A stretch of 64,000 bases of DNA, from NCBI GenBank assembly GCA_951812575.1, contig OX638322.1, positions 4,406,501 through 4,470,500 on the forward strand, written 5' to 3'. Position 1 is the stretch's first letter. Each line of letters starts with the position of its first letter. Made by a program: the position numbers and the translations under genes. This stretch comes from Candidatus Binatia bacterium. Its GTDB lineage: Bacteria; Desulfobacterota; Binatia; Bin18. The notes beneath the pieces were generated by a model. That model did no database searches, was not told where the DNA came from, and saw only the letters and a program-made list of their open reading frames with translations. Of this stretch, positions 40,081 to 47,367 are shown piece after piece.

Positions 40081-40493
40081 CGGAAGAAGTGCGCTGGTAC
40101 TACCGATTCAGGAATTTTTCCCGTGCTTTCAGCCTGCTGCGCGAAGCGCTCGAAGAGGAAGCCCGCACGCTGAACCAACTGGAGCGCGAGGGTGTTATAC
40201 AGCGCTTTGAATATACCTTTGAGTTGGCGTGGAACCTTCTCAAGGATCGTCTGGAGCACGACGGCGTTTCCCTACCGACGGTGACTCCTCGACAAGTCAT
40301 ACGCCAGGCTTTTCAAGCCAAGCTCATTCAGGACGGCGATACGTGGGTCGATATGCTGACCGACCGCAATCTCATGTCGCACACTTATGATTCTGCCACA
40401 TTCGACGTAGTCATTGATAGAATCCAGCGGCGCTATCTCACAATTCTCGGAGCACTCCACGAACGCCTGAACCTGGAGGCAATGGACCCATGA
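40077..40493 (+). CDS. hepT: HepT-like HEPN toxin / HI0074-family nucleotidyltransferase-binding protein
   Basis: A 138-residue all-alpha HEPN protein of the HI0074 family. The HEPN RNase motif RX4HXY is intact as RNLMSHTY (Arg97, His102, Tyr104). In MntA-HepT systems HepT is a ribonuclease toxin and the partner MNT enzyme neutralises it by adding AMP to the Tyr of this motif. Its stop overlaps the start of mntA by 4 bp. This is the first gene of a tightly packed series running to about 47 kb. Confidence 0.87.
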   Translation: MTEEVRWYYRFRNFSRAFSLLREALEEEARTLNQLEREGVIQRFEYTFELAWNLLKDRLEHDGVSLPTVTPRQVIRQAFQAKLIQDGDTWVDMLTDRNLMSHTYDSATFDVVIDRIQRRYLTILGALHERLNLEAMDP

Positions 40494-40813
40494 ACGCACC
40501 GGACCTTCCTCCCACGATCATGGCAAAGCTCAGCCGCATATTCGCCACTTATCCCGAACTGACGGAGGTGAGGCTTTTCGGCTCACGCGCGACCGGCAAG
40601 GCAAAGGCGTATTCCGACATTGACTTGGCCACACGCGGCATTGTAGACGACAGCCGCCTCGGGCGACTGGCCCTTGACCTGGAAGACCTCGACATTCCAC
40701 AAACCTGCGACCTCAAAGCCTACGAAAGCATCAATTCCGTCCTTCTCAAGCGACATATAGACACCTTCGGGATGATTATTTATTCCAAGCAGCAGGGAAA
40801 TGACCGCCAATGA
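40490..40813 (+). CDS. mntA: MntA-like minimal nucleotidyltransferase antitoxin
   Basis: A 107-residue nucleotidyltransferase with the GSX10DXD motif GSRATGKAKAYSDID (Gly31-Asp45), required for metal and ATP binding. It would AMPylate HepT. Overlaps hepT by 4 bp upstream and the small-protein gene by 4 bp downstream (ATGA). The pair appears intact, unlike other toxin systems in this window. Confidence 0.87.
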   Translation: MNAPDLPPTIMAKLSRIFATYPELTEVRLFGSRATGKAKAYSDIDLATRGIVDDSRLGRLALDLEDLDIPQTCDLKAYESINSVLLKRHIDTFGMIIYSKQQGNDRQ

Positions 40814-41031
40814 AGAAGAGCAAGTATAAAGTCCCGATATCCAAATCGACCGACCCCGACATGCAGGCTGCTCCAGCCGCTCTTTTCCGCGCCGCTCAAC
40901 GCGCCCACCTCATCGCCCACCAGGCCGGCACCGGCGTTGTGGTCATGCGGGATGGAAAAGTCGTGGAAATTGAGCCGGACCCGGACATGTATGGGGAGTT
41001 GTTGAGCAATACGATAAGGGAGGAACTATGA
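40810..41031 (+). CDS. small conserved protein of toxin-antitoxin/restriction islands, copy 1
   Basis: A 73-residue protein: basic N-terminus, then AALFRAAQRAHLIAHQAGTG, then VVVMRDGKVVEIEPDPDMYG. It has a predicted helix followed by a beta-hairpin with a DGKVVEI turn; no family could be named, although proteins of the type AARxAREx3TGTPLVxxRDGKVVEI are familiar next to toxin genes. Its 3' half is duplicated in the gene at 41465. Overlaps its neighbours by 4 bp on both sides. Confidence 0.6.
   Translation: MKKSKYKVPISKSTDPDMQAAPAALFRAAQRAHLIAHQAGTGVVVMRDGKVVEIEPDPDMYGELLSNTIREEL
40900..41005 (+). repeat. 106-bp direct repeat, copy 1
   Basis: 103 of 106 positions match 41549-41654; both lie at the same codon positions of the two small-protein genes. 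The copies are 649 bp apart and enclose the antitoxin and broken VapC genes. Confidence 0.85.
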
Positions 41032-41273
41032 AATTGATCGAGAAGGAAATAGTCATCGCTACAGATGGCAAACTCCCGCCGGACTTTCGTGAGGCATTTG
41101 GACGCAAAGCGCGGGTTGCCGTGTATCTGCAAGAACAGGAACAAGGGAAAACAGAAAGCGCCGATTTCCTGTCAGACCTTGTCGGCAAGATTCAGGCCTT
41201 CCGCGGGATTGATGATCCGGTGACATTTCAACGCGATCTTCGGGCTTCGTGGGAACGAAGTTGGGACCAATGA
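41028..41273 (+). CDS. antitoxin-like protein preceding the VapC remnant
   Basis: An 81-residue protein starting with a short beta-rich segment (EIVIATDGKLPPDFREAFGRKARVAVYLQE) and ending with a charged helix (FQRDLRASWERSWD) of the kind that wraps a PIN toxin. The family is not securely identified; its position, with ATGA overlap onto a VapC start, supports an antitoxin role. Start also overlaps the previous gene by 4 bp. The reading frame is intact. Confidence 0.6.
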   Translation: MKLIEKEIVIATDGKLPPDFREAFGRKARVAVYLQEQEQGKTESADFLSDLVGKIQAFRGIDDPVTFQRDLRASWERSWDQ

Positions 41274-41465
41274 ACTCCGAACGTTTTGTCATAGATACCA
41301 ATATATTCATCCTGCGTATCAATGATCGTCTGGCAGAATTGTTGCCTCGCGGAGAAATTAATTGCCGCCACCGCTATTTGTCACGATGCTGTTTTGGTGA
41401 CAAACGACGTTGAGTTGCATAACACGCCGGGTTTATGGAGCCGAAGCTTGGCGGTCAGACAGTGA
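41270..41465 (+). pseudogene. vapC: VapC/PIN-domain toxin remnant (internal deletion and frameshift)
   Basis: ATG at 41270 opens MNSERFVIDTNIFIL, a PIN first strand with catalytic Asp, followed within about 15 residues by a frame change. In the second frame IAATAICHDAVLVTNDVELH is the PIN C-terminal block with the TND motif, ending at 41463-41465. The frame from 41270 itself stops at 41411-41413. About 70 residues of the domain are missing, including the middle acidic residues. The remnant ends in a TGATG overlap with the next gene. Confidence 0.72.
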
Positions 41466-41680
41466 TGATAAAAGAACCTCCTGAAAAAAAGTCCCCAAAT
41501 CCAGATGACACGGAAGGCGTAACAGCCGCCCTCATGCGTGCCGCCAGACGCGCCCACCTCATCGCCCACCAGGCCGGCACCGGCGTTATTGTCATGCGGG
41601 ATGGAAAAGTCGTGGAAATTGAGCCGGACCCGGACATGTACGGGGAGTTGTTGAAAGATACATCCGAGCATGAAGGTTGA
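41465..41680 (+). CDS. small conserved protein, copy 2
   Basis: Start at 41465 (TGATG overlap with the VapC remnant) gives 71 residues; an ATG at 41435 would add ten residues that come from VapC remnant sequence. The 3' half (RAHLIAHQAGTGVIVMRDGK, then VVEIEPDPDMYGELL) matches the gene at 40810 almost exactly; the N-termini differ (MIKEPPEKKSPNPDDTEGV). Function unknown. Just upstream of hsdS. Confidence 0.6.
   Translation: MIKEPPEKKSPNPDDTEGVTAALMRAARRAHLIAHQAGTGVIVMRDGKVVEIEPDPDMYGELLKDTSEHEG
41549..41654 (+). repeat. 106-bp direct repeat, copy 2
   Basis: Partner of 40900-41005; three mismatches by eye. Confidence 0.85.
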
Positions 41681-41693
41681 GGAGTTGGGGGGG

Positions 41694-42926
41694 ATGAGTT
41701 GGCACGAGATAGCGCTGGGTGATGCAATTCACGTAAAGCACGGTTTCGCATTCAAGAGTCAGTATTTCTCTGACAGCGGCGAGTTCATTGTCCTCACACC
41801 AGGCAACTTCAACGAAGAGGGTGGATTTCGGTTACGGCCTGATAAGGATCGATTCTATACGGGGGACATTCCAGAGGACTACGTGTTGGATGAGGGAGAC
41901 CTGATCGTCGCAATGACGGAACAGGGACCGGGCCTTCTTGGGAGTTCTGCGCTGATTCCCGAGGGTGGAAAGTACCTCCACAACCAACGTCTGGGCTTAA
42001 TCCAAGAGATAGACAACGAAGCTCTGGATAAGTGTTTTCTCTACTACCTCCTCAACACCAGACCGGTTCGTGGACAAATCAGCGGTAGCGCAACTGGAAC
42101 GAAAGTTAGACATACGGCTCCCGAACGCATTTATCGAGTCAAGGTGACTGTTCCTACAGATGTCGATCAACAACGCCGCATCGCCTCCATCCTCTCCGCC
42201 TACGATGATCTGATTGAAAACAACCTGCGGCGGATTCAATTGCTGGAACAGGCGGCACGGCTGCTCTACAAGGAATGGTTCGTGCGGCTTCGGTTCCCTG
42301 GGTATGAGCGCGTGAAGGTTAAGGATGGGGTGCCGGAGGGGTGGGAGAGGAAACGGCTTTCTGAACTCTGCACAGATATTCGTGAGTCTATCGATCCCAA
42401 GACTCTACCTCCCGAGACTGCATACATCGGGCTCGAACATATCCCACGACGCTCGATTACTTTAAGTGATTGGGGGACTGCTGCTGAAATCGATAGCAGT
42501 AAATTCAAATTTACCGAGGGCGACATCCTATTTGGCAAGATTCGACCCTATTTCCATAAAGTGGGATTTACTCTCGTCGGCGGCATAACTTCATCAGATG
42601 CTATAGTGATTCGGCCAACAGATGGCCTCGTCTATCATTATGTTCTGTTTCTGCTCTCAAGTGATGAGTTTGTTGCTCTGGCGTCAAAAACAGTTCGAGA
42701 AGGATCGAAGATGCCAAGAGCCGATTGGAAATTCCTTCTCAATTCGGAGTTCAATCGTCCTTCCAAGGCTGTCTTAGCCCTATTTAACGATTCCATGAAA
42801 TCGATCCGTACTCAATTGAAGAGCTTAGCGTTACACAACCAACAACTCATCAGAGCCCGCGGTCTGCTTTTGCCGCGATTGATAAACGGGAAGGCAGTCA
42901 TGCGAGAAGAACAAAAAATATCCTAG
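41694..42926 (+). CDS. hsdS: type I restriction-modification specificity subunit HsdS
   Basis: A 410-residue protein with two target-recognition domains (about 1-150 and 205-360) and two conserved helical spacers (QQRRIASILSAYDDLIENNLRRIQLLEQAARLLYKEWF and LKSLALHNQQLIRARGLLLPRLINGK, abridged here as motifs). HsdS chooses the DNA target for the M2S methylase and R2M2S nuclease. ATG at 41694 is preferred because GAGGAG lies 9 bp upstream; an in-frame ATG at 41670 overlaps the previous gene. Both domains look intact, but no hsdM is in the window; hsdR is 5 kb downstream behind other genes. Confidence 0.92.
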   Translation: MSWHEIALGDAIHVKHGFAFKSQYFSDSGEFIVLTPGNFNEEGGFRLRPDKDRFYTGDIPEDYVLDEGDLIVAMTEQGPGLLGSSALIPEGGKYLHNQRLGLIQEIDNEALDKCFLYYLLNTRPVRGQISGSATGTKVRHTAPERIYRVKVTVPTDVDQQRRIASILSAYDDLIENNLRRIQLLEQAARLLYKEWFVRLRFPGYERVKVKDGVPEGWERKRLSELCTDIRESIDPKTLPPETAYIGLEHIPRRSITLSDWGTAAEIDSSKFKFTEGDILFGKIRPYFHKVGFTLVGGITSSDAIVIRPTDGLVYHYVLFLLSSDEFVALASKTVREGSKMPRADWKFLLNSEFNRPSKAVLALFNDSMKSIRTQLKSLALHNQQLIRARGLLLPRLINGKAVMREEQKIS

Positions 42927-42938
42927 GAGGGCTTTGTA

Positions 42939-44261
42939 ATGACGACGTGGACCAACAAGTCTGTTGTGGATTTTGCCGCTGGATCAAATCCGATCAAGAA
43001 AATTCAAGAAGACGCTCGTGCTTGGGTTTTGAAGGCTATGGAGGCAGGGTGGGAAGGACCGCCTTACAATCCAATGATGATTGCAAACCTCATGAATATC
43101 TCTGTGGAACCATCTTACGACATAGCCGATGCCAGAACCGTTACGCGCGGAGAAAGCCCCGTCATTGAATTCAATCCATCACAGACGCGTGAACGCGTTC
43201 GTTTCTCTATCGCTCACGAGGTAGCCCACTTACTGTTTCCCGACGCTTTTGAGGAAACACGCCACCGTGGTGGCATTGGTTCTAGTAGAGATGAGTGGCA
43301 ACTAGAAATGCTCTGTAATCTAGCCGCGTCTGAATTTGTAATGCCGATAGGGAGCTTAGATGTTGAAGAGGAGCTTGACTCAATTGAAGAGATGATGGCC
43401 GCAAGAAGACGCTACGACGTGTCTGCCGAAGCTTTCATGATACGAATAGTGAAGACATCGAATAAGCCAATTGGTATGTTTTGTGCCTCACCCCAAAAAA
43501 AGGAAAAGGATATTTGGAATTATATGGTTGATTACTTTATTCCATCACGCCTTTCTCCTTTGATACAAATTCAGGGAACCGAAATTCCTGCTGGAAGTGC
43601 AGTATATCGTTGCACAGCCATTGGCTACACGGACAAAGGGACTGAGAGCTGGATAACCGGGACGCCGCTCGGGGTAGAATACGTCGGTGTGCCCGCTTAC
43701 TCAGGAGTGCCTATGCCCCGAGCAATTGGCTTAGTACATTTTAGTATAGAAGAGTTTGATCGTGATCCAATTAGGTACGTGCATGGCAACGCGATTGAAC
43801 CCAGAGGGGAAGCTCCGAAGGTAATATGCCAACTGGTTAATGATCGAGCTCGAAGATGGGGCGGAGGAATAGCTCGACAGACTGCCCGAAAGTATCCAGA
43901 TGCGGAATTAAGCTTTTCAGGCTGGATCTCAGGTATTTCCTTTGAAAAACGCCTTGGAGAAGTTCATTTCGCTCAGGCAGAAGAAGACGTATTTGTGTCA
44001 AGTTTAGTCGTGCAGGCTGGCTTTGGCCCCTCAAACAAACCGCGTATTCGCTACCGTGCACTTGAAGAGGCCCTGGCAAAGGTTGCTAATTTTGCGGTAG
44101 AGAAAAGGGCCTCCGTTCATATGCCTCGTCTTGGTACCGGGGCGGCCGGTGGTAACTGGACTATGATTAAGGACATAATCCACGAAATTTTTACCGGCGC
44201 TGGCCTAGAAGTCACTATCTATGACCTTCCCCCAAAGAGGGAACAGATGGAGTTATTCTAG
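42939..44261 (+). CDS. ImmA/IrrE-type zinc peptidase fused to a macro domain
   Basis: A 440-residue protein. Residues about 45-190 form an ImmA/IrrE-like metallopeptidase with HEXXH in FSIAHEVAHLLF (His93, Glu94, His97) and a helper region (MLCNLAASEFVMP). Residues about 280-435 look like a macro domain of the ALC1/DarG type: YVHGNAIEP, ICQLVNDRARRWGGGIARQT (the N-D and GGGI signature of ADP-ribose binding) and MPRLGTGAAGGNW. Macro domains bind or remove ADP-ribose. ImmA peptidases cleave repressors. Upstream gap to hsdS is 12 bp and downstream gap is 2 bp. The DNA is visibly AT-richer than the flanks (43501-43560 has 20 G/C of 60). The fusion architecture is not one I recognise. Confidence 0.78.
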   Translation: MTTWTNKSVVDFAAGSNPIKKIQEDARAWVLKAMEAGWEGPPYNPMMIANLMNISVEPSYDIADARTVTRGESPVIEFNPSQTRERVRFSIAHEVAHLLFPDAFEETRHRGGIGSSRDEWQLEMLCNLAASEFVMPIGSLDVEEELDSIEEMMAARRRYDVSAEAFMIRIVKTSNKPIGMFCASPQKKEKDIWNYMVDYFIPSRLSPLIQIQGTEIPAGSAVYRCTAIGYTDKGTESWITGTPLGVEYVGVPAYSGVPMPRAIGLVHFSIEEFDRDPIRYVHGNAIEPRGEAPKVICQLVNDRARRWGGGIARQTARKYPDAELSFSGWISGISFEKRLGEVHFAQAEEDVFVSSLVVQAGFGPSNKPRIRYRALEEALAKVANFAVEKRASVHMPRLGTGAAGGNWTMIKDIIHEIFTGAGLEVTIYDLPPKREQMELF

Positions 44262-44263
44262 GC

Positions 44264-45886
44264 GTGCACAACTCCCATCTTCGTATCGTTGTTCTTTCGG
44301 GCGCTATCTGCTCCGGGAAATCATCTCTCGCACAGTCTTTGGAATCGCGGTACCAAGCTCGCGTGATCAAGACTCGACAGTTGATACTAACGGCTAAGCC
44401 ACGAATTAAAGAGAGCCGCATGGCCTTTCAGCGTGCTGGAGATGCCCTTGACCGTGAAGATGGTGGAAAGTGGGTTAGGGATGCGCTGACCAGTATCGTT
44501 ATGGAATCCGAGGGATCGACTCCTTCAGGTTTATTTGTTGTAGATTCAGTAAAGATCGAGAGCCAAGTCCAAGGCATCCGAGACGCGTTCGGGTCGAATG
44601 TCCATCACATTCATGTCACGGCCGAGCCGGACGAGCTAAAGTGTCGCTACAATAAGCGTCAAGCAGACTTAGACGTATCGACTCCGTACGAAAAGGTTAG
44701 AAAGAATAAAACCGAACGCAATATTGAGGCGTTAGCAAAAATTGCTGACATTGTTGTCTCGACTGATAGATGCACTAAAGATGCTGTCCTTGTTCGCGCG
44801 ACTGCACTTCTAAATCTTTACCCTCGATGCAGCACCAACCTCGTAGACGTCATAGTAGGTGGTCAATACGGTAGTGAGGGCAAAGGCAATATCGTAGGCC
44901 ACATAGCCTCTGAGTACGACTTGTTGGTTCGCGTCGGAGGTCCAAATGCTGGTCACAAGGTTTTTGCCGAACCTGAGCCGGAGGCGTATTTTCATTTACC
45001 TTCAGGAACACGACGCGCGCCCGGGGCAAAACTTCTTTTAGGAGCCGGAGCGGTAATCTATCCCCGGAAGCTTCTAGAGGAGATCGCTAAACACAAAGTA
45101 GAGGTTGGACGCCTAAGCATAGATCCTCAGGCTATGATTATCGAAGATATGGACAGAAAAAGAGAAGCTAAAGCTCTCTGTTCCATCAGCTCAACCGCTC
45201 AAGGGGTTGGCCTTGCAAGCGCCCGCAAGATTACTGGCCGTGGTGAATACCAAGAGAGTAAGCCGTTTAGGCTTGCGAAAGACGTGGATGAGTTGCGTCC
45301 CTACATAAGGGAGTCACAGGTCTTACTGGAAGACTGTTTCGTTGCAGGGAAGAAAGTATTATTGGAAGGGACGCAAGGAACGCTATTAAGCATCCATCAT
45401 GGAAGTTACCCACATGTGACATCACGCGATACGACAGTTGCAGGTTGTCTAGCAGACGCAGGCATCGCACCATCCAACGTGGATAAGGTGCTTATGGTAT
45501 GTAGGACCTACCCAATCCGGGTAGGCGGGCCATCTGGACCTATCGAAATTGAGTTGTCGTATGAAAAGTTAGCAGAGAGATCAGGCATTTCGGTTGATGA
45601 ACTGAGGAAGAATGAAAAAACCACCACTACAAATCGACAGCGGAGAATAGCGGAGTTTGATTGGGTACAATTCAAGAGAGCGGTCCTGCTGAACGGGCCA
45701 AGTGACATCGCTCTGACATTCGCTGACTATCTTGATGTTAAAAACAGAAACGCCTATCGGGTAGAACAACTGAACGAAGAAACATTGAATTTCATTGAGG
45801 AGCTTGAGCGAGTATCAGGTAGACCAGTCTCAATGATCTCGACCGCCTTTAACTGGCGTAACATAATCGACCGGAGAAACTGGTGA
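44264..45886 (+). CDS. P-loop nucleotide kinase-like domain fused to a PurZ-like adenylosuccinate synthetase
   Basis: A 540-residue fusion. Residues 1-185: P-loop NTPase of the nucleoside/nucleotide-kinase type (Walker A GAICSGKS, Lys19; lid-like CRYNKRQADLD). Residues about 190-540: an adenylosuccinate synthetase-like domain with GGQYGSEGKG, PNAGH, LLLGAGAVI, ISSTAQGVG, LLEGTQGTLLS, HVTSRDTT, CRTYPIRVGGPSGP and TTTTNRQRR. In PurA the GDEGKGK aspartate (Asp13 in E. coli) is the general base; here it is Ser204, the substitution typical of phage PurZ, which acts on dGMP to make the precursor of 2-aminoadenine DNA. Host PurA also lacks a kinase domain. Starts GTG 2 bp after the macro-domain gene and overlaps the next by 4 bp. 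The product is unknown; a modified purine nucleotide is the best guess. Confidence 0.8.
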   Translation: MHNSHLRIVVLSGAICSGKSSLAQSLESRYQARVIKTRQLILTAKPRIKESRMAFQRAGDALDREDGGKWVRDALTSIVMESEGSTPSGLFVVDSVKIESQVQGIRDAFGSNVHHIHVTAEPDELKCRYNKRQADLDVSTPYEKVRKNKTERNIEALAKIADIVVSTDRCTKDAVLVRATALLNLYPRCSTNLVDVIVGGQYGSEGKGNIVGHIASEYDLLVRVGGPNAGHKVFAEPEPEAYFHLPSGTRRAPGAKLLLGAGAVIYPRKLLEEIAKHKVEVGRLSIDPQAMIIEDMDRKREAKALCSISSTAQGVGLASARKITGRGEYQESKPFRLAKDVDELRPYIRESQVLLEDCFVAGKKVLLEGTQGTLLSIHHGSYPHVTSRDTTVAGCLADAGIAPSNVDKVLMVCRTYPIRVGGPSGPIEIELSYEKLAERSGISVDELRKNEKTTTTNRQRRIAEFDWVQFKRAVLLNGPSDIALTFADYLDVKNRNAYRVEQLNEETLNFIEELERVSGRPVSMISTAFNWRNIIDRRNW

Positions 45887-46554
45887 ACCAATTAGAGATA
45901 GCCGAGTTGTTAGAAGACTGCCCGCGTCTCTTTCATATGGCAGAACGCGGAGCGTGGGACGGAATAAAAAGACATGGACTTCTCAGCACGTCATCGCTAC
46001 TGGACTTGTATGAGATTAAAGGCAGTGAGCGATTTGCGTTAGAATCCGGGCGGCGAAACACAACCGCTGAAATCAACGCTCCCGGTCTGGGTTCCGCGAA
46101 AATCCGCGATCAGCTTCCGATGGATGACAAGGGACTACGGCGTTGTCTGCCGGATACGATATCTCCCCAGCAGTGGTACGAGTTTTTGAACCGAAAAGTT
46201 TTTTTCTGGCTGACAAAGAATCGCCTTGATCGGCTATCCAACGCCAAGGCATATCGCGACGCTGAGCACGAAGTACTCGTCTTGAATTCTCGAAGAATTG
46301 TCGAATCATACTGCGAGAAGATATGGCTTTGCCCAATAAATAGCGGCTGTACCAAGCCTATGCCTGCACCCCGTGACTACTCAACGTTTGCTCGAATTGT
46401 CGATTATCCTTATCAATGTTGGCGTAAGCGGCGAAAACGTGGAGAGCGAGTTGTTGAGTTATGTATAGATGGTGGTGTTCCGAACGTCACCGACTTTGTG
46501 GAATGCGTTTACGTGGTCCGCGGTACGATGAAGCTCTCTGAATTGACACTGTAG
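45883..46554 (+). CDS. DUF7002-like protein, putative DarT-like ADP-ribosyltransferase
   Basis: A 223-residue protein starting with GTG that overlaps the previous stop (GTGA). Its opening RLFHMAERGAWDGIKRHGLL resembles the xYHITxxxNxxxIxxxGLxS start of DarT/DUF4433 ADP-ribosyltransferases; later blocks are IRDQLPM, FLNRKVFFWLT and YRDAEHEVLVLNSRRIVESY. I read it as a member of DUF7002, whose proteins I believe are ART-like, but no catalytic Glu was assigned. With a macro-domain gene two positions upstream, the set matches the DarT (toxin)/DarG (macro antitoxin) logic. AT-richer than neighbours. Confidence 0.6.
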   Translation: MNQLEIAELLEDCPRLFHMAERGAWDGIKRHGLLSTSSLLDLYEIKGSERFALESGRRNTTAEINAPGLGSAKIRDQLPMDDKGLRRCLPDTISPQQWYEFLNRKVFFWLTKNRLDRLSNAKAYRDAEHEVLVLNSRRIVESYCEKIWLCPINSGCTKPMPAPRDYSTFARIVDYPYQCWRKRRKRGERVVELCIDGGVPNVTDFVECVYVVRGTMKLSELTL

Positions 46555-46587
46555 GATGGCAATCTCTAAACTGCAAAGGCTTGGCGA

Positions 46588-47337
46588 ATGAACGCGAAAA
46601 CTCTGTTCCTGGCGTGGCAAGATAAAAGAGAGGAAAGTCGGCTCTGGTTTCCGATTGGTCGGCTAGACGTGGATGTCGAACGTCCGCTCTATTGCTTCCG
46701 CTATACGGATGGTGCGAAACGAGCAGAGAAGGAGGCCGGGTTTCCACTGTTGATTGAGTTTCCCCGATTGGACGAAGAATATCGGTCCTCGGAACTATTT
46801 CCGCTATTCCAGAATCGGGTGATGAATCGGACAAGACCGGACTTCACCGATTACCTCCGTAGTCTTGACCTTCCCGAAGAGGCCGACCCAATCGAGATTC
46901 TGTCGGCAAGCGGAGGCTACCGAGCAACGGATACATACGAAGTCTTTCCAAAGATAAAGAAGGATGTTGACGGGAGCTTCACGTGCCGTTTCTTTCTGCA
47001 TGGCTGGCGACATGTCAATCCATCAGCCCAGGACCGGATTGACCGTCTCAAGCCAAAAGAAAAACTGTACATCACGCTGGAGTTGACCAATCCGGCGACC
47101 GGACTAGCAGCGCAAATCCAGACGACAGATTACTATATGGTCGGGTGGGCTCCACGTTATCTCGTGCCCGATCTGACCGCCGCCATGACTGAGTGGCCTG
47201 GTACATACGAAGCGGAAGTGGTCCGAGTCAATCCTCAACCGGCTCCGTCGAAGCAGCGTGTTTTGGTTGAGATGCACAGCCTCTGGTGTCAGCACGAACC
47301 AATGAGCAGCAAAGACTTCCAGCCCTTGGTGGCATAG
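46588..47337 (+). CDS. HIRAN/HipA-N-like domain protein
   Basis: A 249-residue protein. The opening TLFLAWQDKREESRLWFPIG with YCFRYTDGAKRAEKE, ELFPLFQNRVMNRTRPDFTDYL and LSASGGYRATDTYEVFP is a conserved family signature, and the second half (about 125-205, RFFLHGWRHVNPSAQDRI, LKPKEKLYITLELTNP, MVGWAPRYLVPDL) resembles a HIRAN DNA-end-binding domain. The HIRAN assignment is from pattern, not search. It follows the DUF7002 gene by 33 bp, so it may belong to the same transcript as an accessory protein. Confidence 0.55.
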   Translation: MNAKTLFLAWQDKREESRLWFPIGRLDVDVERPLYCFRYTDGAKRAEKEAGFPLLIEFPRLDEEYRSSELFPLFQNRVMNRTRPDFTDYLRSLDLPEEADPIEILSASGGYRATDTYEVFPKIKKDVDGSFTCRFFLHGWRHVNPSAQDRIDRLKPKEKLYITLELTNPATGLAAQIQTTDYYMVGWAPRYLVPDLTAAMTEWPGTYEAEVVRVNPQPAPSKQRVLVEMHSLWCQHEPMSSKDFQPLVA

Positions 47338-47367
47338 CTCGCAATATCAGAGGCAAACAGGGACCTC

